A stretch of 64,000 nucleotides of DNA from Ariolimax columbianus (GCA_036924085.1 JAVGWX010000012.1:31985272-32049271), one strand, 5' to 3'; shown: positions 46,345 to 57,589, numbered from the stretch's first letter. Translations and numbers: made by a program. The notes: generated by a model from the letters alone, not told the origin.

Positions 46345-46856
46345 CACCCTCAATATGTTGAGGTGGTTAGCACACATTCACAGAAAGTGGAGATGGATAA
46401 ATAAAATACACCCTCAGAAAGTTGAAATGGTGAATACACGCCCTCCGAAAGTGGAGATGGTGAATACACGCCCTCCGAAAGTGGAGATGGTGAATACACG
46501 CCCTCCGAAAGTGCAGATGGTGAATACACGCCCTCCAAAAGCGGAGATGGTGAATACACGCCCTCCAAAAGTAGAGATGGTGAATACACGCCCTCCAAAA
46601 GTAGAGATGGTGAATACACGCCCTCCGAAAGTGGAGATGGTGAATACACGCCCTCCAAAAGTAGAGATGGTGAATACACGCCCTCCAAAAGTAGAGTTGG
46701 TGAATACACGCCCTCCAAAAGTAGAGATGGTGAATACACGCCCTCCAAAAGTAGAGATGGTGAATACACGCCCTCCGAAAGTGGAGATGGTGAATACACG
46801 CCCTCCAAAAGTAGAGATGGTGAATACACGCTCTCCAAAAGTAGAGATGGTGAATA
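46345..46856. repeat. 30-bp minisatellite, part 1
   Basis: Units of gtagagatggtgaatacacg plus ccctccaaaa, about 15 regular copies from 46410, preceded by diverged units. It is interrupted at 46857 by a LINE and continues at 48053. Open frames in several phases on both strands are artefacts of a 10-codon unit. Confidence 0.94.
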
Positions 46857-48052
46857 ATAATAATAGCTGTCCATCGTTGTCGATGAGGACCGCCGACATC
46901 ATCCTTGTCACAGATTTCCCTGTTGGATGTGGGTGCGCATGTGGCTGAACAGGCCAATGCGAGCACGAAAACATCTGCTACATATCGGGCACACGAGGTT
47001 TGTAGAAGGGGATGGTGTTCCCGCTGCTCGGGATTTCCGCGTCTCGTGTCTGTTCTGGGCTTTCACAACACGGTCATCTTCACCAGCAGCTACACCCGAT
47101 TTGACTGCGCTTCTCCAGTCAGATCTGTTTTTCGCAAGACATTCCCAGGTGTCGATGCCTATCTGGCAACTTTTTAGTGAGTCCTTCAGACCGTCTTTAA
47201 AACGTTTCTTTGGGCGCCCCCTCTCGCGCCATCCCTCTCTCAGCTCGCCGTAGAGAAGCTTCTTTGGGAGCCGCTCGTCTGACATACGGACGAGGTGTCC
47301 GGCCCATCCTAGTCGTGCTTTTTCTAGCAGTGCATGGATGCTGGGCATGTTAGCCCTCGAGAGAACCTCGATGTCAGTCACACGATCTTGCCATCGGATG
47401 TGGAATATTCGCCTCAGGTAACCTGTCTGAGGATGTGTACTCGCCCAGACTTTGTTCAGTTGATGTTCGCGGCCACGATGACAGACGCCTTCAGATCATT
47501 GGAGCTTGGAATACCCATAAAATACCGCACAGATGTCAAGTTACTCAATTCCAGAAGAATGAAGGCCAAAAACAAAGTGGCTGGCGACATAATCAGGGAA
47601 CTTGTATTTACTGACGACTGCGCTCTAATGAGCAACTCAGAACTGAACATGCAGGTTGGAATGGACCAGTTCTCTGCCGCATGCGAAAATTTTGGTCTGA
47701 CCATAAATGCCAAAAAAAACAGAGGTCATGTACCAACCAGCACCAGGCATGCCGTACACAAAACCAGAGACTACAGTCAGCGGGCAGACGTTGAATGCCG
47801 TAGACAAATTCACATATCTGGGCAGCACGCTGTCGAGATCTGTCAGCCTAGACGATGAAGTGGCAAGCAGAATAGCAAAGGCCAGCACATCCTTTGGTAG
47901 AATGCGCTCGATGGTCTGGGCACGTCGTGGCATCATCGTCAAGACCAAACTCAAAGTCTACCGTGCAACCATCATTCCAACCATACTATACGCTTGCGAA
48001 AGCTGGACTATATACTCTGGACATGCAAGGAGGTTAAACCACTTCCACACAG
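46857..48052 (-). mobile_element. LINE insertion with inverted 5' part (twin-priming-like)
   Basis: The left part (about 46857-47430) is on the minus strand and encodes the LINE C-terminus: FHIRWQDRVTDIEVL, LGWAGHLVRM, RLPKKLLYGELREGWRERGR, PKKRFKDGLKDSL and a terminal C2H2 finger (CPIC...HMRTH). The right part (about 47447-48052) is on the plus strand and encodes the segment just before it: FVQLMFAATMTDAF, ELVFTDDCALMSNSE (RT catalytic FxDD, here FTDD), NFGLTINAKKTEVMYQPAPG, FTYLGSTLSRSV, LYACESW and HARRLNHFHT. The plus part needs one frame change in an A-run near 47711. The 3' tail is (ATT)n on the minus strand. A 13-bp target duplication, gagatggtgaata, lies at 46844-46856 and 48053-48065. 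Confidence 0.88.
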
Positions 48053-48190
48053 GAGATGGTGAATACACGCCCTCCAAAAGTAGAGATGGTGAATACACGC
48101 CCTCCAAAAGTAGAGATGGTGAATACACGCCCTCCAAAAGTAAAGATGGTGAATACACGCCCTCCAAAAGTAGAGATGGTTAAGACACAT
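48053..48190. repeat. 30-bp minisatellite, part 2
   Basis: Four more units identical in type to 46410-46856, resuming in phase after the LINE and its target duplication, then passing into the 34-bp array. Confidence 0.93.
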
Positions 48191-51100
48191 CCTCATAATC
48201 TTGAGGTGGTTACGACTCTCCCACAGAAAATGGAGATAGTTAGGACGCGCCCTCAGACATAAATTGGAGATGGTTAGGACGCGCCTTCAGACAGAAAGTG
48301 GAGATGGTTAGAACGCACCCACAGACAGAAAGTGGAGATGGTTAGGACACGCCTTCAGACAGAAAGTGGAGATGGTTAGAACGTGCCACAGACAGAAAAT
48401 GGAGATGGCTAGGACGCGCCCTCAGACAGAAAGTGAAGATGGTTAGGACGCGCCTTCAGACAGAAAGTGGAGTTGGTTAGAACGTGCCCACAGACAGAAA
48501 GTGGAGATGGTTAGGACGCGCCTTCAGACAGAAAGTGGAGATGGTTAGAACGTGCCCTCAGACAGAAAATGGAGATGGTTAGGACGCGCCTTCAGACAGA
48601 AAGTGGAGATGGTTAGAACGTGCCCACAGACAGAAAATGGAGATGGTTAGGACGCGCCGTCAGACAGAAAGTGGAGATGGTTAGGACGCACCTTCAGATA
48701 GAAAGTGGAGATGGTTAGGACGCGCCCTCAGACAGAAAGTGGAGATGGTTAGGACGCGCCTTCAGACCGAAAGTGGAGACGGTTAGAACGCGCCCACAGA
48801 CAGAAAATGGAGATGGTTAGGATGCGCCCTCAGACAGAAAGTGAAGATGGTTAGAACGTGCCTTCAGACAGAAAGTGGAGATGGTTAGAACGTGCCCACA
48901 GACAGAAAATGGAGATGGTTAGGACGCGCCGTCAGACAGAAAGTGGAGATGGTTAGGACGCGCCTTCAGACAGAAAGTGGAGATGGTTAGAACGTGCCCA
49001 CAGACAGAAAGTGGAGATGGTTAGAATGCGCCTTCAGACAGAAAGTGGAGATGGTTAGGACGCGCCCTCAGACAGAAAGTGAAGATGGTTAGCACGCGCC
49101 CATAGACAGAAAGTGGAGATGGTTAGAATGCGCGTTCAGACAGAAAGTGGAGATGGTTAGGACGCGAACTCAGACAGAAAGGGAAAATGGTTAGGACGCG
49201 CCTTCATACAAAGTGGAGATGGTTAGGACGAGCCCTCAGACAGAAAGTGGAGATGGTTAGGACACGCCCTCAGACAGAAAGTGGAGATGGTTAGGACGCG
49301 CCCTCAGACAGAAAGTGAAGATGGTTAGGACGCGCCCTCAGACAGAAAGTGAAGATGGTTAGGACGCGCCTTCAGACAGAAAGTGAAGATGGTTAGGACG
49401 AGCCCTCAGACAGAAAGTAGAGATGGTTAGGACGCGCCCTCAGACAGAAAGTGAAGATGGTTAGGACGAGCCCTCAGACAGAAAGTGGAGCTGGTTAGGA
49501 CGCGCCTTCAGTCAGACAGTGGAGATGTTAGGATGCGCCCTCAGACAGAAAGTGGAGATGGTTAGGACGCGCCTTCAGTCAGACAGTGGAGATGTTAGGA
49601 TGCGCCCTCAGACAGAAAGTGAAGATGGTTAGTACGCGCCCGTAGACAAAAAGTGGACATGGTTAGGACGCGCCCTCAGACAGAAAGTGGAGATGGTTAA
49701 GACGCGCCTTCAGTCAGACAGTGGAGATGTTAGGATGCGCCCTCAGACAGAAAGTGAAAATGGTTAGGACTCACCCTCAGAAAGTCGAGATGGTTAGGAC
49801 GCGCCCTCAGACAGAAAGTGAAGATGGTTAGGACGCGCCCTCAGACAGAAAGTGAAGATGGTTAGGACGCGCCCTCAGACAGAAAGTGAAGATGGTTAGG
49901 ACGCTCCCTCAGACAGAAAGTGGAGATAGGACGCGCCTTCAGTCAGAAAGTGGAGATAGTTATGACGCGCCCTCAGACACACAGTGAAGATGGTTATTAC
50001 GCGCCCGTAGACAAAAAGTGAAGATGGTTAGGACGCGCCCTCAGTCAGAAAGTGGAGATGGTTAGGACGCGCCTTCAGTCAGAAAGTGGAGATTGTTAGG
50101 ACGCGCCCTCAGACAGAAAGTGGAGATGGTTAGGACGCGCCCTCAGAAAGAGGAGATAGTTAGGACGCGCCCTCAGACAGAAAGTGGAGATGGTTAGGAC
50201 GCGCCTTCAGTCAGAAAGTGGAGATGTTAGGATGCGCCCTCAGACAGAAAGTGAAGATGGTTAGGACGAGCCCTCAGACAGAAAGTGGAGATGGTTAGGA
50301 TGCACCCTCAGACAGAAAGTGAAGATGGTTAGGACGCGCCCTCAGACAGAAAGTGGAGATGGTTAGGACGCACCCTCAGAAAGTCGAGATGGTTAGGTTG
50401 CACCCTCAGACAGAAAGTGAAGATGGTTAGGATGAGCCCTCAGACAGAAAGTGGAGATGGTTAGGATGCGCCCTCAGACAGAAAGTGAAGATGGTTAGGA
50501 CGCGCCTTCAGTCAGAAAGTGGAGATAGTTAGGACGCGCCCTCAGAAAGAGGAGATAGTTAGGACGCGCCCTCAGACAGAAATTGAAGATGGTTAGGACC
50601 CGCCCTCAGACAGAAAGTGAAGATGGTTAGGACGCGCCCTCAGACAGAAAGTGGAGATGGTTAGGACGCGCCCTCAGACAGAATGTGAAGATGGTTAGGA
50701 CGCACCGTCAGACAGAAAGTGGAGATGGTTAGGACGCACCCTCAGAAAGTCGAGATGGTTAGGTTGCGCCCTCAGACAGAAAGTGAAGATGGTTAGGATG
50801 AGCCCTCAGACAGAAAGTGAAGATGGTTAGGACGCGCCTTCAGTCAGAAAGTGGAGATAGTTAGGACGCGCCCTCAGAAAGGGGAGATAGTTAGGACGCG
50901 CCCTCAGAAAGTGGAGTTGGTTAGGATGCGCCCTCAGACAGAAAGTGAAGATGGTTAGGACGCGCCCTCAGACAGAAAGTGAAGATGGTTAGGACGCGCC
51001 CTCAGACAGAAAGTGGAGATGGTTAGGACGCTCCCTCAGACAGAAAGTGAAGATGGTTAGGACGCACCCTCAGACAGAAAGTGGAGATGGTTAGGACGCG

Positions 51101-51345
51101 CCCTCAGACAGAAAGTGAAAATGGTTAGGACGCGCCCTCAGACAGAAAGTGGAGATAGGACACCCCTTCAGTCAGAAAGTGGAGATAGTTATGACGCGCC
51201 CTCAGACAGAAAGTGAAGATGGTTAGGACGCGCCTTCAGTCAGAAAGTGGAGATGGTTAGGACGCGCCCTCAGAAAGTCGAGATGGTTAGGACGCGCACT
51301 CAGAAAGTCGAGATGGTTAGGATACACCCTCAGACAGTGAAAATG
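48191..51345. repeat. 34-bp minisatellite, roughly 90 units
   Basis: Units of gtggagatggttaggacgcg plus ccctcagacagaaa. The neighbouring 30-bp unit differs mainly by lacking four bases of the cagacag segment, so the two arrays share an ancestor. Variants (ccttcagtcag, cccacagacag, cagaaagtcgag, gagatgttagg) recur in order over several units, pointing to block duplications. No open frame of interest. Confidence 0.94.
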
Positions 51346-51934
51346 GATGGGACACATCTCCTTGAAAAAAATATTACCAGATAAACATTTTGGATCTGTT
51401 GTTTTATTTGTACTCATTAACTGTCCCTGAGATGGGAAAAGGGCGAAGATTACACCCTCACCACAGTTTATAGAAATATAAATGTACAGAATAGACGATA
51501 CAAACATACACAGGTGTGAAGCACTTCTCGCACCGAGACAGGAACACAACGAAACCACGTTACGACTACATGGCTTTCGTCAGGGACAAAGAACGCACGA
51601 AAGCACCTAACAAATAACAAAATAAAGGACTGTTTCGACAAACGAAACAATACGGTGGGCAGAGGGTGGCCAAGAATGTGTGAGTTCACGGCAATCCACT
51701 TAGAACAGAGCAGACCAAACAATAAATGTTAATACATCAATGAGTATATGTACTTACACATACCCTAACTGTGTTTCCACTAGGCCAAGGTAGTTCGGGA
51801 CCAGAGAATGAGGTTGATGACCAGCGCGGCTTCTCACTCACTTTAATCTACATACAGCGCAAGTTACATCAAGATAGAAATTATCTGAAGGTGTCGCCAT
51901 TATCGCTTGCTATATGCAACAACTTGAAGTTAAA
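51346..51934. other. Unassigned DNA
   Basis: About 590 bases with no recognised content. Confidence 0.45.
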
Positions 51935-52920
51935 ATATATCATGTAGCATTTCCTTTATAGAACGTCGCCCCCATAACAGTCTGTCTGAAAGAAACTCGT
52001 TCCCGTCTTCTGTCATACTCAGGCATTCCTGGATATTTTGGTGCCATCGTCTTCTTGGTCTACCCCTTCCTCTTTTGCCTGGCACCATACCTTCCTTCAC
52101 TGTTCTCTCGAGATCGTTGTGTCTGTTGATGTGACCAAAGTATTTGCATTTTCTAGCCAAAATGGAATTGATAAACCAGTTCTCCTCTAAGCTCAACTCT
52201 TGCCGAATGTCTACTTTTGTTTTTTCTCTGTCCAGGGTATTCTGGGGATCTTTCTGAAACATTTTGACTCGAAGGATTCGATTCTTTATCTGAAAGTTTT
52301 GGTAATCGTCCATGATTCACAGCCATAAGCTGCCACAGGAAAAACACAGACTATCAAAACTTTTACTTTTATCATTTTGTTGGTGCTCTGCCGTAATTCC
52401 TTCAGGCTGTGCAGTCTCTATATTGCCATGGCTAGTCTTCTTCTGATTTCTTTCGAGCAGTCGCCATTTTTTGTCAATTCTGGAGCCCAGATATTCAAAA
52501 TGTGTGACCTGATCTATTTCCTCACCGAGGGGACGGCGTGGCCTAGGGGTTAAGTAGCGCGGCTCACGACCCGAAGGTGCTGGGTTCGATCCCCATCACA
52601 GCACCGGCCGTTATCCCGGGGAAGCAAACCCTTAGAAAATGCAGGAGGAAGCAGACCCTTTCATAAAATGCGTGCTGAAGTCGGATGCATTGGGCCGACA
52701 GGCGCAAAATAAAAACACAGTGCAACGCACACCGCCTTGGGGATTAGAGAAAAATAAGGCGAACGCAAAAAAACAAAAAAAAACAAAAACAAAAAAAATT
52801 AATAAAAATGTTTTCACCACCCACTGTAAATTTATGCTGACATTGTGTTTTGTCGGTGGTCATTATCTTTGTTTTATTTATGTTCATAAACTGGTTTTGA
52901 TCTTATTCATATTTATTTAA
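51935..52920 (-). mobile_element. LINE 3' end interrupted by a SINE (copy 6)
   Basis: Minus-strand pieces left of the SINE (51930-52526) include FEYLGSRID, DYQNFQIKNRILRVKMFQKD, DIRQELSLEENWFINS, KYFGHINRHNDLERTVKEGM and GRGRPRRRWHQNIQECLSMT. Right of the SINE (about 52808-52900) the same strand reads NKTKIMTTDKTQCQ and FTVGGEN. Joined in order these form the usual KTKxMTT...GGExIDQVTHFEYLG stretch of RTE-like RT. The insertion point is therefore inside the codons for GGEE. Frameshifts occur near 52320. Confidence 0.85.
52527..52807 (+). mobile_element. tRNA-headed SINE family A inserted in LINE
   Basis: The head begins ggacggcgtggcctagggg (A-box-like tggcctagggg) and includes ggtgctgggttcgatcccc (B-box). 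The body has ccggggaagcaaaccctta, aatgcaggaggaagcagac, gctgaagtcggatgcattg and gccgacaggcgcaaaataa. The tail is A-rich. A decayed duplication flanks it: atttcctcacc at 52516-52526 and atgttttcacc at 52808-52818 (8 of 11). Confidence 0.9.
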
Positions 52921-53036
52921 CCTTTTTCGTTTTGCAGACGTTCCTGTTGCAAGCATGCCTTTACTCCACTAAGTGGATTTTGAATCTTTTCGCCGTAGCC
53001 GCTTAGTTTCGAATTTTTCTCTATGAGTGGCTCCAA

Positions 53037-53250
53037 ACGTCGATGTATCTTTACGTGTGGTGGTCATTCATGTAGTTAGCACTGCGGCTATCTGTTCCCT
53101 ATCACTGTGGTCGAGAGAACAGTCCTTCATTGATCCCTTACAGACGTCGTTGTGTCTTTACGTGTGGTGGTCTTTCATGTAGTTAGCACTGCGGCTATCT
53201 GTTCCCTATCACTGGGGTCGAGAGAACAGTCCTTCATTGATCCCTTACAG
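53037..53250. repeat. 107-bp tandem duplication
   Basis: Two adjoining copies, 53037-53143 and 53144-53250, differ at only a few positions. The unit begins acgtcg and includes gtggtggtcattcatgtag and gagaacagtccttcattg. It ends where the LINE fragment begins. Confidence 0.92.
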
Positions 53251-53480
53251 ATATCGTTGTATTTCAGCAGGAGTCTGCTTGGGAGACTGATGCCTCCGAT
53301 AGCTCACCATACAGCGCATGTTGTCCATTCTACTCACGTGCCCCAGCCGGCCTAATCTTCTAACTCCTAATAATCTCATAATGGAAGCTAGATTTGCAGG
53401 TTGTAACACTTCTGTAGTTGGTATTTTGTCCTGCCATCTGATGTGCATAATTTGTCGCAGACAGCAGAGGGGAAAAGTGT
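53250..53480 (-). mobile_element. LINE fragment, RT C-terminal region
   Basis: The minus strand reads CLRQIMHIRWQDKIPTTEVL, NLASIMRLLGVRRLGRLGHV, SRMDNM. It is related to the HIRWQDRVTDIEVL...LGWAGHLVRM segment at 47281-47400. The remaining C-terminus is diverged or lost at the 107-bp duplication. Confidence 0.78.
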
Positions 53481-53889
53481 TTGGCCGTCTCTCATGCCTC
53501 GACTATGTTGCCCATTTCTTTGAAGCGAACAATAGAGTGCTGGGCGCGCAAATAAAATATATCTGCATTGTTGTTTACAAGGTCAGTATTATGTTTCTCC
53601 ACGCTCTCTTGGATATTCCTTCAAACGTAGTGGCTGCCTTTCCTTTTTTATATATATTTTCTAGTTTAGAGGGAGGTTGGGAGAAGAGGTGGGGCGTAGG
53701 CGGGGGGGGGGGGGGAGTATTTCTGCAGCGGCTGACCAGAGTAAGCTGACATTTATTTGTTGACATAAATATTACGAAACGCACGTATACATGTTTGTAA
53801 CGTCAACAAAACGATAGATAAATGCAGCACTTGAGAGGATGGGTTAAGGGGATAGAACACACAAGGAAATAAACGATTTGGTTAAGACG
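53481..53889. other. Unassigned spacer with G-run
   Basis: No element recognised. A run of G lies at about 53702-53715. Confidence 0.4.
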
Positions 53890-54185
53890 GCATGATGTGG
53901 AGCAGAAGGATGGGAAGCTAACGAGGAAATGGATGGGACAGTCGACTGGGAAGCTACAGAGGAAATGGCATGGAACAGTCGACTGGGAAGCTAAAAAGAG
54001 GCAGTGGATTGGAACAGTCGACTGGGAAGCTAAAGGGGAAATGGCATGAGAGAGTCGACTGGGAAGCTAAAGAGGAAATGGATTGGAACAGTCGCCTGGG
54101 AAGCTAAAGAGGAAATGGATTGGAACAGTCGACTGCGAAGCTAAAGAGGAAATGGCATGGAACAGTCGACTGGGAAGCTAAAGAA
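53890..54185. repeat. 37-bp array, about 7-8 units
   Basis: Units of cgactgggaagctaaagagg plus aaatgg.atggaacagt, with variants. Confidence 0.9.
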
Positions 54186-55399
54186 CTTATGACGTACAGC
54201 AGTTTAATAATGTTCTTCCATCACATGTGATGAAGACCACTCTCTTTATTCAGCCTTGTGGACAGTCTTGTCTCTTGCTGTGTCCGCTGAAAAAGATTGA
54301 CGCGCGGTGTTTTGGATTAAAGTGAGGTAGAAACTGTGCCTTTTGTCAACCTCACTCTCTGGTCCTGAGCTACCATTGGGCAGTGGCAAGATATTTATCG
54401 AGACAACTGGAGATAGCATAAGATATAGATTTTTTCTCATGGTTTACTCCCGAAGCCTTTCCCGTAAACATGTATCCCGCAAGGCAGCAGGAGGGGGGGG
54501 GGGGTATGACAACTGTAGTTGTGTGTCGTGCCTTTTGCATAACCACAAGAGGTCGTAGAGACATCATTCAGCGCGTGAGTGAGTTCGGCATTTCTCTCCT
54601 GCTGTGTTCAGTACATTTTAGTCATGTATAAATTTCTCACACGCCAATTTCCTGAGGTTCAGCCGTGTGAACTAAACCGTGCAATACGACACAAGTTTAA
54701 GCTTAGTGCTATTCCTATAGCCGATGTCCAGACCAGAATAATCGGACGGAAGAAATCACAGATAAACGAACGAATTAACCATTCCAAATGGAAAACAATA
54801 CCACGTTTCCGTGAACACAAGTGTAATTCGTCGACTAGTGTGAATTCCAGGCAAATCCGTGTTCTGGCGGCATCCATAATGAACTAAACAGCAGACCCGC
54901 AGCTGGTTACGGTGCCATCTTTGCTGCTATCGGTGTGTAATAGAAAGCTAAAGAACAAACGACTTGGAACAGTACACTAGGAATTAAAAGTCACATGAAA
55001 ATGAAATAAAGACCTCTACAATAATTGTAAAAAAAGAGAGTACAAGTCAAGTCATCTAGCTATCTCGCGAGTAGAAACTATTATCAACAAGCAAGAAAAA
55101 AGATCATGATAGTAGACGAGGTACGACTAAGTCAAGTCAAGTTAAGCCAAGTCATACTTTTACCTCTACCCTGCTACCATCTTCTCTCGAGCTAATCTCA
55201 GAACGCCGATCACTTACACAGTCATGTAGCCAGGCAGTAAAATGTCTTCAGTACATGTCTGCTTCCAAGAATGTGTATCGTCTTTCAGTCCTAGAAAACG
55301 AGATTCCTGGAAAACAGGAACCATTAACATAGCTGGTTAAGCATAACGGTTTTCGGGGGAGATGATAGCGTCTTAGACGGCGGTCTCAAACTGAAGCCA
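54186..55399. other. Unassigned DNA
   Basis: About 1.2 kb. A 102-residue frame at 54579-54887 has no recognised motif. The stretch 54457-54489 matches a short repeat at 7568-7605. A G-run lies near 54490-54503. Confidence 0.4.
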
Positions 55400-55930
55400 A
55401 GTTGAGTGCCGGATAACGTCAAGATAATGGGTCAAGGGCAGAATGGCGCTAAGTTAATGGCTCAAGGGCTGGATGACGTAAAGTTAATGGGTCGAGTGTC
55501 GAATGGCGTTTTGTTAATGGGTCAAGGGCAGAATGGCGTGAAGTTAATGGGTCGAGTGTCGAATGGCGTTATGTTAATGGGTCAAGGGCAGAATGACGTA
55601 AAGTTAATGGGTCGAGTGTCGAATGGCGCTAAGTTAAGGGGTCAAGGGCTGGATGACGTAAAGTTAATGGGTCGAGTGTCGAATGGCGTTTTGTTAATGG
55701 GTCAAGGGCAGAATGGCGTGAAGTTAATGGGTCGAGTGTCGAATGGCGTTATGTTTATGGGTCAAGGGCAGAATGGCGTAAAGTTAATGGGTCAAGGGCA
55801 GAATGGCGTGAAGTTAATGGGTCGAGTATCGAATGGCGTTATGTTAATGGGTCAAGGGCAGAATGGCGTTAAGTTAATGGGTCAAGGGCTGGATGACGTA
55901 AACTATATGAGTGTAGGGCATGACGTTTAG
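55400..55930. repeat. 30-bp array with 180-bp higher-order unit
   Basis: Units of gttaatgggtcaagggcag plus aatggcgtgaa alternate with a gtcgagtgtcgaatggcgtt type. Blocks of six units repeat: 55501-55560 and 55681-55740 are identical, and 55441-55500 matches 55621-55680 with two differences. The higher-order period is therefore 180 bp. Confidence 0.93.
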
Positions 55931-56275
55931 TTAATGGGTCAAGGGCTGCATTACGTTAAGTTAATTGGTCAGGGGCTGCATGAGGTTAAGATAGGGGGTC
56001 AAGGGCTGCATGATGTTAAGATAATGGGTCAGGGGCTGATGACGTTAAGATAATGGGTCAAGGGCTGCAGGACGTTAAGATAATGGGTCAGGGGCTGCAT
56101 GACGTTAAGATAGTGGGTCAAGGGCTGCATGACGTTAAGATAATGGGTCAGGGGCTGCATGACGTTAAGATAGTGGGTCAAGGGCTGCATGACGTTAAGA
56201 TAATGGGTCAGGGGCTGCATGACGTTAAGATAGTGGGTCAACGGCTGCATGACGTTAAGATAATGAGTAAACCAT
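55931..56275. repeat. 30-bp array with 60-bp higher-order unit
   Basis: Units of gggctgcatgacgttaagat alternate ataatgggtcagg with atagtgggtcaag. Lines 56101-56160 and 56161-56220 are identical, showing a 60-bp dimer. Confidence 0.93.
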
Positions 56276-56284
56276 TAACATAAC

Positions 56285-56530
56285 TAGGAAAGATAGAATA
56301 CGAAATGAAGAGGTGCGAAACATCGTCGAAGCAAGATCATGTACTCAATATATTGATGAGAAAAAAATCAGGCGGTTCGGTCACCTAATGAGAATGCAAC
56401 CTGACCAACTACCCCTGTATGCCTATAATTCAAGGACTTCGGATTTTTGCAATCGTGGCAGACCTAGAGCGAGGTGCATGGAAAATGTTGTGAATATTAT
56501 ACAATCGGTATGGGATGACGACTACTTCTT
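56285..56530 (+). mobile_element. LINE fragment between arrays
   Basis: The plus strand reads RIRNEEVRNIVEARSCTQYI, DEKKIRRFGHLMRMQPDQLP and NRGRPRARCMENV. This is a LINE C-terminal segment (RIRNExIR..., WFGHLxRM, RGRPRxxW). It is flanked on both sides by ~30-bp arrays and has no visible tail. Confidence 0.72.
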
Positions 56531-56655
56531 CTGCGGCGCTGGTCCTGGACAGAAAACTACGGTGCTACACGCGGCCTCACAGTACACGTGGATAAGACAA
56601 GACAATTTAACAGATTCAGTATGGATAAGCTCATTATACGCAAGGCAATATGGAA

Positions 56656-56782
56656 CAGGTGAATATACCAAGGACAGTAAGGAACTCATAAAAAATATGG
56701 ATCAGGTGAATATACCAAGGACAGTAAGGAACTCATAAAAAATATGGATCAGGTGAATATACCAAGGACAGTAAGGAATAGT
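56656..56782. repeat. 47-bp array, 2.7 units
   Basis: Units of caggtgaatataccaaggac plus agtaaggaactcataaaaaatatggat, nearly identical. Confidence 0.92.
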
Positions 56783-56784
56783 GT

Positions 56785-57325
56785 CAAAAGGTCAAGAGCA
56801 ACATAGAAAATAGTCAAAGTCCAAAGGGCGGCGAGGAATCAAGTGGAAGTGCCGAGGGTGGCGAGGAATCAAGTCAAATGATCAAGGGCAACATGGGATT
56901 AAGTCAAAATCTCAAGGGCAACATGGGATCAAGTCAAAAGGTCAAGGCAATATGTGACCAAGTCAAAAGGTCAAGGGCAAAATGGGATCAAGTCAAAAGG
57001 TCAAGGGCATTATGTGACCAAGTCAAAAGGTAAAGAGCAACATGGGATCAAGTCAAAAGGTCAAGGGCAACATGGGATCAAGTCAAAAGGTTAAGGGCCG
57101 CTTTGAATCAAAAGGCCAAGGGCAACATGGAATCAAGTCAAAAGGTCAAGGGCAACAGGGAATCAAGTCAAAAGGTCAAGGGCAACATGGCATCAAGTCA
57201 AAAGGCCAAGAACAACATGGAATCAAGTCAAAAGACCAAGGGCAACATAGAATTAAGTCAAAAGGTCAAGGGCCGCAATGAATCAAGTCAAAAGATCAAG
57301 GATATGCTTCGTTTGATGCAAATAG
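56785..57325. repeat. 30-bp array, about 18 units
   Basis: Units of caagtcaaaaggtcaagggc plus aacatgggat, with variants. A further degenerate trace (caaggacagcgtggaat) lies at about 58862-58920. Confidence 0.92.
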
Positions 57326-57589
57326 TAATAAGGAGTTAAACAGTGTGATGCCACTAATCATGCAGCCCTTATGTTATGACTAAGCATTTTGTAAGTGGCC
57401 CGTCATGTTTTGGGGATCAGAGCACAGGATAGAGTTATCTTGTCAAGATAACGAAGGACGTCGTGCGTTAAGCGGATAATGTAAGTGAGGTGCTCGTATA
57501 AAGATAAACATACGGATTCGCTCCCTTACACTCCCACGGTGTATGCAGGAGGAACTCGTGTGCCGGTTTGTTGTTGCACAGCCATACAG
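57326..57589. other. Unassigned spacer
   Basis: About 260 bases, nothing recognised. Confidence 0.4.

Noticed and set aside
52540..52600. Possible tRNA gene (A and B boxes); likewise at 14888, 34351, 35460 and 63070
   Set aside because: The boxes belong to SINE heads with shared bodies and A-rich tails. Cloverleaf pairing is not preserved and the sequence continues into the SINE body.
54579..54887. 102-residue frame rich in Arg/Lys
   Set aside because: No family recognised and no supporting context; kept as unassigned DNA.
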